A DNA stretch of 64,000 bases, taken from positions 1 through 64,000 of the forward strand of contig CAZWOU010000009.1 in assembly GCA_964635375.1 (NCBI GenBank), in the 5' to 3' direction. The position numbers were made by a program, and so were the translations under genes. How positions within the stretch are numbered: position 1 is the first letter of the stretch; each line of letters opens with the position of its first letter. Below the pieces are notes generated by a model. That model made no database searches. It worked only from the letters and a program-made list of their open reading frames with translations, and was not told where the DNA came from. This DNA comes from CAZMNY01 sp964635375. GTDB taxonomy: Bacteria; Planctomycetota; Planctomycetia; Pirellulales; Pirellulaceae. Shown here in pieces: positions 50,556 through 60,066 of the stretch.

Positions 50556-53500
50556 ATGAAAACCTCCCTAGTTCGGCAAGTTTCCAGTTGGCGCAACCGG
50601 CTGCTGTCCCTAGTTGCTGCGGTCCTCTGCGGAGGATTGCTGTGCGCGGGTTCGTCAGGCGGAAACGCGTGTCGCGCGGAGGAATCGGCCGGCGGCGACT
50701 GGCCGACGTACATGCACGACGCCGCCCGAAGCGGTGTGACTCGGCAATCTCTTGTCACGCCTCTGCGACTGCGCTGGGCCTATCACACGCGGAGAAAGCC
50801 GGAGCCAGCTTGGCCGCTTCCGGCCAAACAAGATTTCTGGCACGGCAAGAAGGACCTCCGTCCGCGAGCTGGGTTTGATCGCGCGTTTCATCTTGTGTCG
50901 GATGGCCAGCGTCTCTATTTCGGCTCGTCGGCAGATGATCAGGTCCGCGCGATTGACCTCCGCAATGGGCAAGTCATCTGGTCGTTTTTTACCGAAGGAC
51001 CCGTTCGTCTGGCGCCCACCGTTGCGGACAACCGAGTCTACTTTGGCTCGGACGACGGTTACGTCTATTGTCTCGACGCGAAAACAGGCGAAGAGTTTTG
51101 GCGTTTCGACGCGGGCGAAAATCAACGCGTCATTCCTGGCAACGGACGATTGATTTCGACTCATCCCGTTCGCACCGGCGTACTTCTTCGCGACGGCGTT
51201 GTCCGGTTTGCTGCAGGGATTTTTCCAGCTCAGGGCGCCCATCAATTCGCGGTCAACGCCAAAGATGGCAAGCAACTGGCCAAAGGCAAGCTGGCCTTCT
51301 CGCCGCAAGGCTACATGAAGCTGCACAACGGTTCGCTCCAGGTCGCCCAGGGCCGCTCACCCCAGAAACAGATCGTTCAGTTGCCTCCCGCAGCCGTCGA
51401 GAAAGAAACTCGCCAGCCGGCGGCCCCGAGCTCGGCTGACTTCCGACACGCTTCGATTCGCGCGGGCGATGTCGATTTTCGTGGAGGAGACGGTTTGGTC
51501 GCAGCTTTCGCAAACAGCGACAGCAAGCCTGTTTGGAAGGCCGCGGTCGAGGGACAAGCCCATTCTCTGGCCGTCGCCGGCAACTGCTTGCTCGTCAGTA
51601 CGGACCAGGGCGCGATCTATTGCTTCCAGTCTGATTCCGCCGAAACCAAGCCGCCGAAAACGCCGTTGTTGATCGACGCGAGACGGCCCGCGAGCAAGCA
51701 GTTGCCGGCGACGGCCAGAGAATGGGCTTGGACCGACACGGCTGAGCAGACGAGATTTGAACGACTGGCCCGACAGATTGGCGGCCAATTAAGAACTCCG
51801 GCGGGCTACTGCCTCCTGCTAGGCGGAGATGCCAAGCTTGCCTATTCGCTTGCCAAAGCCACGCCGCTGCGAATCGTGTGCCTGCAGTCTAGCGCGAGTC
51901 AGGCCGAACGCATGCGCCGCCAACTAGATCTCGCGGGCGTCTACGGCTCAGTGGTGGTTCGAGTCGCAAGCGGCGATCGACTTCCCTTCGCGACGCGCCT
52001 GTTCAACTTGATCATCCACGCCTCGCCCCACCCCGCGTGGCCAGTTGCAGACGTTGCAAAGCTGATTCGGCCGGCCGGCGGCCTGGCAATCGATATCGAT
52101 GCTCGCGCGAGCTCGCCGTCCGCAAGGGAAAAGCGACTCGCCCAATGGCAGTCGAAGATGAAGCAGGCGTTGGCCGTCGTATCGCCTGGCGACGGGAACA
52201 CTTTGATGACGATTCTGAAACGGAATCCGCTTGAAGGCGCCGGCCAGTGGACCCACATGTACGGCGACGCCTCTAACACCGCGTGCAGCAACGATCACTA
52301 TTTGCGAGGCGAGTTGGAACTGCAGTGGTTTGGCCCTCCAGGGCCTCGCGAGATGGTCGATCGTCATCATCGCGCGACGCCGCCGCTCTACAGCGACGGG
52401 CGTCTGTTTGTGCCTGGGAATGAAACTGTCTACGGAGTCGACGCCTACAACGGCGCAGTGCTGTGGCAGACCGATGTGGCCAATTTCCGCCGAGTCGGCG
52501 CGCCTCGGGACGGAGGCAACCTGGCTGCCACGCCTGACACGCTGTACGCGGTCGCTAAGGATCGTTGCTATGGATTGTCGGCTCGGGACGGCTCGCAGAC
52601 CATTTCCTTCACGACGCCGCGAGCAGCCGATTCAAAGCCGCGAGATTGGGGATTCGTCGCAGCGCTTGGCGACGTTCTTCTCGGCTCGACGACCCAACCG
52701 GGCGCGTCGCGAAGTGATCACAACCGGGGGCAAATAGCCGGCGCCTATTACGACTTCGTGCCTGTCGTTGTCAGCGATAGTATTTTTCAGCTTGACCGTC
52801 ACTCCGGCGAGAAGCGTTGGCGGTATGCTGCCCGAGGCGCTATCTTGAATCCGACGATCTCGATCGGACCTAAGCATCTCTTCTTCGTCGAGAGCCGCAA
52901 CGCGGAAACGCTCGACGCGCGGCAGGGCGGCCGTTCGCTGCTAAAACCATTCTTCCAAGACGGTTCGGATCTCGTTGCGCTTCACCGAGACACCGGCGAA
53001 CTGGCTTGGAGACGCAGCGTCGATTTCTCCAAGATCCAACACCATTTGTATCTTGCCTACGCCAAGGGGAAACTGGTCTCCGTTGGTACGCGAAACGAGA
53101 AGACTGGAAACGCGAATACCGTGCGCTACGACGTTGCCGTCTTTAGCGCTCGCGATGGCGAGCCGATCTGGGCCAAGTCGCAAGATCAGGGCCAATCGGC
53201 TGGCGGGAGCCATGGCGAACAGGATCACCACCCCGCCATCGTCGGCGATCTGATTCTGCAAGAACCCTACGCCTACGATCTACAAACGGGAGAACGCCGC
53301 AAGGACTGGCGATTCGCTCGAAGGGGCCACGGTTGCGGCACGGTTTCCGCGTCCGCGTCAGCCTTCTTCTTTCGAGCTGGCAATCCCACGATGTGCGATT
53401 TGACCACGGGGAAGAACACACGGATCAACGCGGTCAGCCGACCCGGATGTTGGATTAACATCATCCCTGCAGGTGGTCTGTTGCTGATCCCCGAAGCCAG

Positions 53501-53567
53501 CAGCGGTTGCACCTGCAACTTCCCAATCCAGAGTTCGATGGCCTTTGCACCGGTGGAAAAAAATTGA
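50556..53567 (+). CDS. exported PQQ-like double propeller with internal methyltransferase-like domain
   Basis: A 1003-residue exported protein. The signal peptide (LLSLVAAVLCGGLLCAG) is followed by a PQQ-like propeller, about residues 45-380 (RAIDLRNGQVIWSFFTEG; VYCLDAKTGEEFWRFDAGE). Residues about 390-555 resemble a class I SAM methyltransferase fold: CLLLGGDAKLAYSLAKATPL, MRRQLDLAGVYGSVVVRVAS, FNLIIHASPHP and IRPAGGLAIDIDA. A second propeller runs from about 560 to the end (VYGVDAYNGAVLWQTDVA; RHSGEKRWRYAARG; LHRDTGELAWRRSVD). The SAM-binding glycine motif is altered (LLGGDAK), so activity is uncertain, and SAM is not expected outside the cytoplasm. ATG 50556 gives the signal; the frame is open to 50430. 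Confidence 0.82.
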   Translation: MKTSLVRQVSSWRNRLLSLVAAVLCGGLLCAGSSGGNACRAEESAGGDWPTYMHDAARSGVTRQSLVTPLRLRWAYHTRRKPEPAWPLPAKQDFWHGKKDLRPRAGFDRAFHLVSDGQRLYFGSSADDQVRAIDLRNGQVIWSFFTEGPVRLAPTVADNRVYFGSDDGYVYCLDAKTGEEFWRFDAGENQRVIPGNGRLISTHPVRTGVLLRDGVVRFAAGIFPAQGAHQFAVNAKDGKQLAKGKLAFSPQGYMKLHNGSLQVAQGRSPQKQIVQLPPAAVEKETRQPAAPSSADFRHASIRAGDVDFRGGDGLVAAFANSDSKPVWKAAVEGQAHSLAVAGNCLLVSTDQGAIYCFQSDSAETKPPKTPLLIDARRPASKQLPATAREWAWTDTAEQTRFERLARQIGGQLRTPAGYCLLLGGDAKLAYSLAKATPLRIVCLQSSASQAERMRRQLDLAGVYGSVVVRVASGDRLPFATRLFNLIIHASPHPAWPVADVAKLIRPAGGLAIDIDARASSPSAREKRLAQWQSKMKQALAVVSPGDGNTLMTILKRNPLEGAGQWTHMYGDASNTACSNDHYLRGELELQWFGPPGPREMVDRHHRATPPLYSDGRLFVPGNETVYGVDAYNGAVLWQTDVANFRRVGAPRDGGNLAATPDTLYAVAKDRCYGLSARDGSQTISFTTPRAADSKPRDWGFVAALGDVLLGSTTQPGASRSDHNRGQIAGAYYDFVPVVVSDSIFQLDRHSGEKRWRYAARGAILNPTISIGPKHLFFVESRNAETLDARQGGRSLLKPFFQDGSDLVALHRDTGELAWRRSVDFSKIQHHLYLAYAKGKLVSVGTRNEKTGNANTVRYDVAVFSARDGEPIWAKSQDQGQSAGGSHGEQDHHPAIVGDLILQEPYAYDLQTGERRKDWRFARRGHGCGTVSASASAFFFRAGNPTMCDLTTGKNTRINAVSRPGCWINIIPAGGLLLIPEASSGCTCNFPIQSSMAFAPVEKN

Positions 53568-53623
53568 CTACGACAGCAAGAATAGCTCGGCGCGACTCGT
53601 CAGCGCGCGGCGACAGGAATCGA

Positions 53624-56600
53624 ATGAATCGAGCATGCCGCGTCGCGTCGAGCATGCTGTTGTTGCTGTTCACGGCGAGCGTGTCGCTGGCGAACGACAT
53701 AGATTTCTCTCGTGACATTCAGCCCATCCTGGCCGACAGGTGCTTTCATTGCCACGGGCCCGACGCTTCTAATCGGGAAGCTGACTTGCGGCTCGACGAC
53801 GAGGCATCCGCTAAGTCGGAACGCGAGGGAAAGTTCGTCATCCAGGCAGGCAACCCCAAGGCCAGCGAATTGGTGCACCGGGTCTTTAGTGACGATGAGG
53901 ATCTCGTCATGCCGCCGGCGGATTCGGATCGCCATCTTAGCGAGCAGGAGAAAGAGACCCTCAAGTTATGGATTCAGCAGGGCGCTGAATGGCGTCGCCA
54001 TTGGGCTTTTGATCAACCGGCTCGCCCAACGCCGCCCACGATTCCCGACGATACTTGGTCGCACAATAACATTGACCGATTTCTGCTCGCCAACATGACG
54101 GCCAAGGGTTGGCGACCGTCGCTTCAAGCGACCAAGAGCGAGTTGATTCGCCGAGTTTCGCTCGACCTGACCGGACTGCCGCCCACACTAGATGAGCTCG
54201 ATGCGTTTCTTGCGGACAAAGGCGAACAGGCATTTGAGCGCGTTGTCGATCGCCTGTTCAAGTCGCCTCGTTATGGCGAGCACATGGCCCGCGCGTGGCT
54301 CGACGCTGCTCGTTACGCCGATACGGATGGCTATCAGAATGACGGTCCGCGTTCCATGTGGCGTTGGAGAGATTGGGTGATTGACGCCTATAACCAAGGC
54401 ATGCCCTTCGACCAATTCACGATTGAGCAACTGGCTGGCGACTTGGTGCCCAACCCAACGATGGAGCAACGCCTGGCTACCGGTTTCAATCGAAACCATC
54501 GATACAATTCTGAAGCCGGCATCGTGCTCGAAGAGTTTCTTTTGGAAAACGCCATTGATCGCGTCAACACGACAGCGACCGTGTGGATGGGCCTCACGAT
54601 GGGTTGTGCCCGCTGTCATGATCACAAGTACGATCCGTTCAACCAACAAGAGTACTATCAGCTGATCTCGTTTTTCGACAACGTTTCAGAGTCGGGAAGA
54701 GCAGTCAAGTTTGGCAATTCCGAGCCTTGGGTGCTGGCCCCTACGAAGCCCCAGCAGATCCGCTTGACGGAACTGGATGCCGACCTGCAGGCCGCCAACG
54801 CCAACATGCATGACAAGCTGAGTGCACTCGATCGACAGATCGCTGATTGGTCCAGGACGATTTCGGATGAGGAGCAAGCGAAGCAGAATCAGCTGGCGCC
54901 GTCGATCTCGACCGGGTTAGCGCATCGTTATCGGTTCGATCAAGCGGATCCTCGTGTGGGGGATCGCAAACAGCCCGCCGTCTTCGCTCCTGGGCTGAAG
55001 GGGAAGGCGTTGCAGTCCGACGGCAAGTCGGCGACGACGCTCAAGGACTCGATGTCGTTGTCTTGCCAAAGCCGTTTTTCGATTTCCTTCTGGCTGTATA
55101 TCGACGAGGCGAAAGACGGCGTCGTGCTTTCGCAGCAGGCCAGCAACACCCGACGCCCCGGACTGAGTGTTGAACTGGCCGATGGTCGGCTTCAGTTCTA
55201 CTTGATCACGCGCTGGATCTCGGGTGTAGGAGCTGTCCAGACGAAGGCCCAGCTGCCAAATCAAACTTGGGTCCACATGGTCCTAACAAACGACGGAACT
55301 CAAAGCGCAACGGGCATGCAAATCGCCATCAATGGCGAGCCGGCGGCGACTGACATTCTCTACAACACGAACAGCAACACCGGAGGCGCGGGCAAGGGGG
55401 CCTCGCTTCGATTCGGCAAGGGCGTGCATGGCCAAGCGTTTCGGGGCCGTATTGATGATCTCCGATTCTATTCGCGAACCCTCTACGCGGACGAAGTTCA
55501 GCAAGTTGCCCAGGACCACGATGTCGAGAAGTTGGCCGCTCGATGGATTGGCTTGACCGACGGCCAACGCGACACGGTTCGCCGTTGGTTCTGGGAGCAC
55601 CAAGCCTCGCCCGATTTGAATCGACTTTGGCGGGCGCGAGAGAAGAGTCGATCGGCGCGACGCAAGTTTCGCGACTCGCTGCCGACGAGCATGGTGATGG
55701 CCGAACTTGAGCCCCGTCGTCCGACCTATGTTCGAGAACGAGGCGAATACTTGCGCCGCAAGCAAGCGGTGCAACCTGCGACTCCGACCTCGCTCGGCGA
55801 TTTGGGCCCGCTCCCCCGCAATCGTTTGGGCTTCGCCAAGTGGCTGGTGAGCGGCAAACATCCGCTGACGGCTCGTGTCGCTGTGAATCGATACTGGCAA
55901 CAGTTTTTTGCAGGCGGGCTGGTTGGAACCGCTGAGGACTTTGGCGTGCAGGGCGAAGCGCCAAGCCACCCAGCGCTGCTCGATTGGTTGGCGACGGAAT
56001 TCGTAAGAACCGGTTGGAATATCAAGGAAACTCAGAAGCAGATCGTGATGAGTGCGGCCTACCAGCAGTCGTCTCGAACGGACAAAGCAGGGATCGAGCG
56101 GGATCCGGCGAACACTTGGTTGACTCGCGGGCCTCGGCAGCGACTTTCGGCCCATGAACTGCGCGATCAGGCGTTGTACCTTGGCGGTTTGCTCGTAGAA
56201 CAACGCGGAGGCCCGTCGGTGAGCCCTTATCAGCCCGCAAACCTCTGGCGCGAAATGAGCAACATGTCGTATCGCCAGTCCAAGGGTGACGATCTCTATC
56301 GGCGAAGTCTCTACACGATCTGGAAACGCACCGTGGCGCCGCCCAGCTTGACCGTCCTAGATGCGGCGGATCGAGAGAGCTGCATCGTCCAGCCGAGGCG
56401 AACAAATACGCCCCTGCAAGCTCTAACCTTGATGAATGAGACCGCCTTTGTCGAATCAGCTCGCGCCCTCGGCGAACAAATGCTGATCAGAGGCGGAGAC
56501 GATCCCATCGGCTTCGGCTTCAGAACGCTCACTGCCCGGATGCCCACAACGGCGGAACGAGCCATCTTGGAGTCGGCGCGTGAGGACGCGCGGCGAGCGT

Positions 56601-56746
56601 TTGAAGAAGACGCGAAGGCCGCTCGCCAGTTGATTGGAATTGGGGCGTCAAAGCCAGACCCAAAACTGGACCCGGTCCGTTTGGCCGTGCAAACTGTCCT
56701 CGCCAACCTAATGTTCAACCTGGATGAAGTCGTCAGCAAACAATAG
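53624..56746 (+). CDS. PSD1-type protein: cytochrome c domain, DUF1549, LamG-like insert, DUF1553
   Basis: A 1040-residue exported protein. The signal peptide (SSMLLLLFTASVSLA) is followed by the planctomycete cytochrome C domain with heme site CFHCH near residue 38 and DEDLVMPPADSD. DUF1549 occupies about 140-350 (ELIRRVSLDLTGLPPTLDEL; ARAWLDAARYADTDGYQND; GCARCHDHKYDPF). A LamG/concanavalin-like sandwich lies about 450-640 (SRFSISFWLYIDEAKDGVVL). DUF1553 forms the C-terminus (TARVAVNRYWQQFFAGGLVG; QPRRTNTPLQALTLMNE). CARCHDHK may act as a second heme or metal site. The DUF1501 gene follows, the standard pairing. The likely role is breakdown of complex polysaccharide; the mechanism is unknown. 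Confidence 0.92.
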   Translation: MNRACRVASSMLLLLFTASVSLANDIDFSRDIQPILADRCFHCHGPDASNREADLRLDDEASAKSEREGKFVIQAGNPKASELVHRVFSDDEDLVMPPADSDRHLSEQEKETLKLWIQQGAEWRRHWAFDQPARPTPPTIPDDTWSHNNIDRFLLANMTAKGWRPSLQATKSELIRRVSLDLTGLPPTLDELDAFLADKGEQAFERVVDRLFKSPRYGEHMARAWLDAARYADTDGYQNDGPRSMWRWRDWVIDAYNQGMPFDQFTIEQLAGDLVPNPTMEQRLATGFNRNHRYNSEAGIVLEEFLLENAIDRVNTTATVWMGLTMGCARCHDHKYDPFNQQEYYQLISFFDNVSESGRAVKFGNSEPWVLAPTKPQQIRLTELDADLQAANANMHDKLSALDRQIADWSRTISDEEQAKQNQLAPSISTGLAHRYRFDQADPRVGDRKQPAVFAPGLKGKALQSDGKSATTLKDSMSLSCQSRFSISFWLYIDEAKDGVVLSQQASNTRRPGLSVELADGRLQFYLITRWISGVGAVQTKAQLPNQTWVHMVLTNDGTQSATGMQIAINGEPAATDILYNTNSNTGGAGKGASLRFGKGVHGQAFRGRIDDLRFYSRTLYADEVQQVAQDHDVEKLAARWIGLTDGQRDTVRRWFWEHQASPDLNRLWRAREKSRSARRKFRDSLPTSMVMAELEPRRPTYVRERGEYLRRKQAVQPATPTSLGDLGPLPRNRLGFAKWLVSGKHPLTARVAVNRYWQQFFAGGLVGTAEDFGVQGEAPSHPALLDWLATEFVRTGWNIKETQKQIVMSAAYQQSSRTDKAGIERDPANTWLTRGPRQRLSAHELRDQALYLGGLLVEQRGGPSVSPYQPANLWREMSNMSYRQSKGDDLYRRSLYTIWKRTVAPPSLTVLDAADRESCIVQPRRTNTPLQALTLMNETAFVESARALGEQMLIRGGDDPIGFGFRTLTARMPTTAERAILESAREDARRAFEEDAKAARQLIGIGASKPDPKLDPVRLAVQTVLANLMFNLDEVVSKQ

Positions 56747-56827
56747 TCGCGAGGCCCGCGTGTCCCCTCTCAAACGCCATTTGCAACTTTCGCGAAGCGA
56801 AGACTGATGTTACCCAACGAAATAGCA

Positions 56828-58282
56828 ATGCAAACTGACAAAGATAACCAGCCAGTCAATACCGGCCGGCTAGGACTGGACAGACGCCGCTTCTTGCAGT
56901 CCGCCGGCGGAGGAGTCGCCGCGGCCGCCTTGGCGACGCTATTCAACGCGGACTCGGCGCACGGATCGGAATCGAAGCCTCATTTCGCCCCCAGAGCAAA
57001 GCGAGTGATCTACCTGTTCCAGTCAGGCGGACCTCCGCAAATGGACTTGTATGACTACAAGCCTCACTTGGACAAGGTCCACAGCCAGGAGGTGCCGGAG
57101 TCGGTCTTCAACGGGCAACGACTCACTGGCATGACAGCCGGGCAAAGTTCGTTTCCCGTGGCGAGATCGATATTTCCATTCAAACAATTCGGCGAATCCG
57201 GAGCGTGGATGAACGCGGAGTTGCTCCCGCACCTTTCCAAGGCGGTTGACGAGATGTGTTTCGTTCGATCGATTCACACCGAAGCGATCAACCATGACCC
57301 AGCAATTACTTTCTTCCAGACAGGTTTTCAGATAGCGGGACGCCCAAGCGTCGGCGCCTGGCTCGATTATGGCCTGGGCAGCGAAAACGCAAACCTTCCG
57401 GCATTCGTCGCCATGACCTCCAATCGCGGCGGCCAACCACTCTACGATCGGCTCTGGGGTTCTGGTTTCTTACCGTCTCAACATCAAGGCGTGCTGTTTC
57501 GTTCAGGTCGCGACCCCGTTCTGTATTTGAACAATCCGGCCGGAATGAGTAGCCAACTGCGTCGGCGCATGCTCGACAAGATGGCCCAACTCAATCGAAC
57601 CAATTTCGAAAGATACGGCGACCCCGAAATCAATGCGAGAATTGCCCAGTACGAAATGGCCTACCGGATGCAGACTTCTGTTCCCGAGCTGACCGACGTG
57701 AGCGACGAACCGGCGCAAACGTTCAAGCTGTACGGTGAGGATGCAAAGAAGCCCGGCACCTATGCTTACAATTGCCTGCTTGCCCGACGTCTCTCTGAGC
57801 GAGGCGTTCGCTTTGTGCAGTTGTTCCACCGCGGCTGGGACACGCACAGTGGGCTGAAGAAACAGCTCACCGATCGATGTCGCGAAACCGATCAGGCCTC
57901 AGCCGCCCTGATTCTCGATCTCAAGCAACGCAATCTGCTTGACGAGACATTGGTCGTTTGGGGGGGTGAGTTTGGGCGGACGGTCTATTGCCAGGGCGAA
58001 TTGAGCGCCGGCGGTTACGGGCGCGATCACCATCCGCGATGCTTGACGATGTGGATGGCCGGCGGCGGCGCCAAGCCGGGAATCACCTACGGCGAAACGG
58101 ACGACTTCAGTTACAACATTGTCAGCGATCCAGTCAGTGTTCATGATTTTCACGCCACCATGTTGCACCTGCTCGGCCTCGACCACAAACGACTCACCTA
58201 CCGCTTCCAAGGCCGCCACTACCGCGTGACCGATGTGCACGGAAACGTCGTGCCAGGCATTATCGACAATTCGGTCGGTTGA
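56828..58282 (+). CDS. DUF1501 protein, partner of the PSD1 gene
   Basis: A 484-residue DUF1501 protein with twin-arginine signal DRRRFLQSAGGGVAAAALAT. It shows VIYLFQSGGPPQMDLYDYKP, HTEAINHDPAITFFQTG, the WGGEFGRTVYCQG metal-site region and a late HDFHATMLHLLGLDHKRL with two histidines. It belongs to the alkaline-phosphatase/sulfatase superfamily by fold, with no proven activity. An in-frame ATG at 56807 adds seven residues. It follows the PSD1 gene by about 80 bases; this gene pair recurs in planctomycete degradation clusters. Confidence 0.9.
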   Translation: MQTDKDNQPVNTGRLGLDRRRFLQSAGGGVAAAALATLFNADSAHGSESKPHFAPRAKRVIYLFQSGGPPQMDLYDYKPHLDKVHSQEVPESVFNGQRLTGMTAGQSSFPVARSIFPFKQFGESGAWMNAELLPHLSKAVDEMCFVRSIHTEAINHDPAITFFQTGFQIAGRPSVGAWLDYGLGSENANLPAFVAMTSNRGGQPLYDRLWGSGFLPSQHQGVLFRSGRDPVLYLNNPAGMSSQLRRRMLDKMAQLNRTNFERYGDPEINARIAQYEMAYRMQTSVPELTDVSDEPAQTFKLYGEDAKKPGTYAYNCLLARRLSERGVRFVQLFHRGWDTHSGLKKQLTDRCRETDQASAALILDLKQRNLLDETLVVWGGEFGRTVYCQGELSAGGYGRDHHPRCLTMWMAGGGAKPGITYGETDDFSYNIVSDPVSVHDFHATMLHLLGLDHKRLTYRFQGRHYRVTDVHGNVVPGIIDNSVG

Positions 58283-58460
58283 CGCGACTTCGTCCGGCTA
58301 CCAGGAAGTCGGCTCCGTTTAGTCTGAACTTCGCCGCTTCACTCGATGCTGATGGCGAGAAAACCGGTGATGCGCCGACGGCTTCTTCCTCGACAACGGG
58401 TTAGATAGAACTTTGGAAGACGCGCCCACTCGAAGGTCCCACTACAGTCGGAAACACCAA

Positions 58461-59933
58461 ATGAGCAACAGAAACGACCAACGCACTGTACGACAATCCT
58501 GGGCCCTGGGATTGATGAGCATCGCGATTGCGATGGGCTTCCATTCTCTGTCCGAGGCAGCGGAGCAAGCGAAGAAGGCGCGAGCGCCGAACATGATTGT
58601 GATTCTGGTCGATGACTTGCGCTGGGACGATCTGGGGTGCAGCGGGCATCCGTTTGTTCGCACTCCCAACATCGACCGCATTGCCCGCGAGGGTGCGCGG
58701 TTTCGAAATGCCTTCTGCACTACGCCACTCTGCTCGCCTGTCCGAGCGAGTTTGCTCACCGGACTCTACACCCGTCATCATGGCATTCTCGACAACACCA
58801 ACCGCAGCGAGGCTAGTCACCAACTGAAGACGTTTCCTCAAGTGCTGCAGCGAACTGGTTACGAGACCGCCTACGTTGGCAAGTGGCACATGGGCAACGA
58901 TGACACGGCTCGTCCCGGTTTCGACCATTGGGTTGGAGTGAAAGGACAAGGCACCTCGTTTGACCCGGTTCTCAATGTGGATGGTCGCCGAGTCACATTC
59001 AGCGGCCACACGACCGATGTGCTTAACGAAAAGGCTGTTGCTTTCCTGCGGCGAAAACGGGACCGGCCGTTTTGTCTCTACCTCGCCCATAAAGCGCTGC
59101 ACCCCGAGTTGGTGCAGTATGACGATGGCAGCATTTCGGACCCCAGCGCTGCCAGATTCATGCCGGCAAAGCGACACGCCAAGCTATACGCTGACGATGC
59201 CGTCCCCAGGCGTCTGAATGTGAACGATTCACTTGAAGACAAGCCCGCGCTGCAACGCAAGATTGCGGATCTGCCGCCGCTGAGTCGGGCGACCGCGACC
59301 TCGGACGAAACCGTGCGAGACCGATTGCGAATGCTGGCTGCGGTCGATGACGGCGTCGGGCAACTATTCTCAGCATTGAAGGAGTTGGGGCAACTAGACA
59401 ACACGGTGTTGGTTCTGTTGAGCGATCATGGCTACTGGTACGGCGAGCATGGGCTGAGCGTCGAGCGGCGGTTGGCGTACGACGAGGCGCTGCGGATCCC
59501 GCTGCTTGTCCGCTACCCCCCGCTGGTTCCAGCTGGAAACACGGTCGACGAGATTGCGCTGAGCATCGACCTTGCGCCGACGTTGCTCGAATTGGCGAAC
59601 GCAAAGGCGAAAGATCCAATGGACGGACGCAGTTTGGCGCCGTTGTTGAGGGCCGAGCATCCCCGGGATTGGCGCTCGGCGTTTCTTGTCGAGTACAACA
59701 CGGACACGGTCTTTCCGCGAGTCTTCAACATGGGCTACAAAGCCATCCGCACGCCCCGCTGGAAGTACATCAAGTTCAATAGGCTCGACGGAATGGACGA
59801 ACTCTACGACCTGAGGGCCGACCCGTATGAGCTCAATAACCTAGTTCGCGACCCGATGTCGCAGGCCGTGCTGCGGGAATTGAAGACGGAACTGCGCGGG
59901 CTGCTCAAAAAGGTCCCTGAGAAGAGTCCCTGA
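58461..59933 (+). CDS. type I sulfatase (formylglycine-dependent)
   Basis: A 490-residue exported sulfatase with a signal-like N-terminus (WALGLMSIAIAMGFHSLSEA). It has MIVILVDDLRWDDLGCSGHP, the signature LCSPVRASLLTG with the formylglycine cysteine, and YVGKWHMGNDDTARPGFDHW. LLSDHGYWYGEHGLS carries the metal-binding Asp-His. It would remove sulfate from sulfated sugars. The C-terminus (LLKKVPEKSP) is coded by a 13-base tandem repeat that runs on to an assembly gap, so the annotated 3' end needs care. ATG 58461 is preferred over the open frame from 58413. Confidence 0.9.
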   Translation: MSNRNDQRTVRQSWALGLMSIAIAMGFHSLSEAAEQAKKARAPNMIVILVDDLRWDDLGCSGHPFVRTPNIDRIAREGARFRNAFCTTPLCSPVRASLLTGLYTRHHGILDNTNRSEASHQLKTFPQVLQRTGYETAYVGKWHMGNDDTARPGFDHWVGVKGQGTSFDPVLNVDGRRVTFSGHTTDVLNEKAVAFLRRKRDRPFCLYLAHKALHPELVQYDDGSISDPSAARFMPAKRHAKLYADDAVPRRLNVNDSLEDKPALQRKIADLPPLSRATATSDETVRDRLRMLAAVDDGVGQLFSALKELGQLDNTVLVLLSDHGYWYGEHGLSVERRLAYDEALRIPLLVRYPPLVPAGNTVDEIALSIDLAPTLLELANAKAKDPMDGRSLAPLLRAEHPRDWRSAFLVEYNTDTVFPRVFNMGYKAIRTPRWKYIKFNRLDGMDELYDLRADPYELNNLVRDPMSQAVLRELKTELRGLLKKVPEKSP

Positions 59934-59944
59934 GAAGAGTCCCT
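59914..59944. repeat. 13-base tandem repeat at the sulfatase 3' end
   Basis: GTCCCTGAGAAGA occurs twice plus a partial third copy, runs across the TGA stop, and ends at the 100-N gap. Copy number is unknown because of the gap, and the stop position depends on it. Confidence 0.8.
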
Positions 59945-60044
59945 NNNNNNNNNNNNNNNNNNNNNNNNNNNNNNNNNNNNNNNNNNNNNNNNNNNNNNNN
60001 NNNNNNNNNNNNNNNNNNNNNNNNNNNNNNNNNNNNNNNNNNNN
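59945..60044. other. assembly gap (100 N)
   Basis: One hundred N after the GTCCCTGAGAAGA repeat and before a run of C. Length unknown. Confidence 0.95.
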
Positions 60045-60066
60045 CCCCCCCGCAAAGAGCTACACA

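Noticed and set aside
55283..56203. 306-residue open frame on the minus strand
   Set aside because: Antisense shadow of the PSD1 gene; no recognisable domain or ribosome site.
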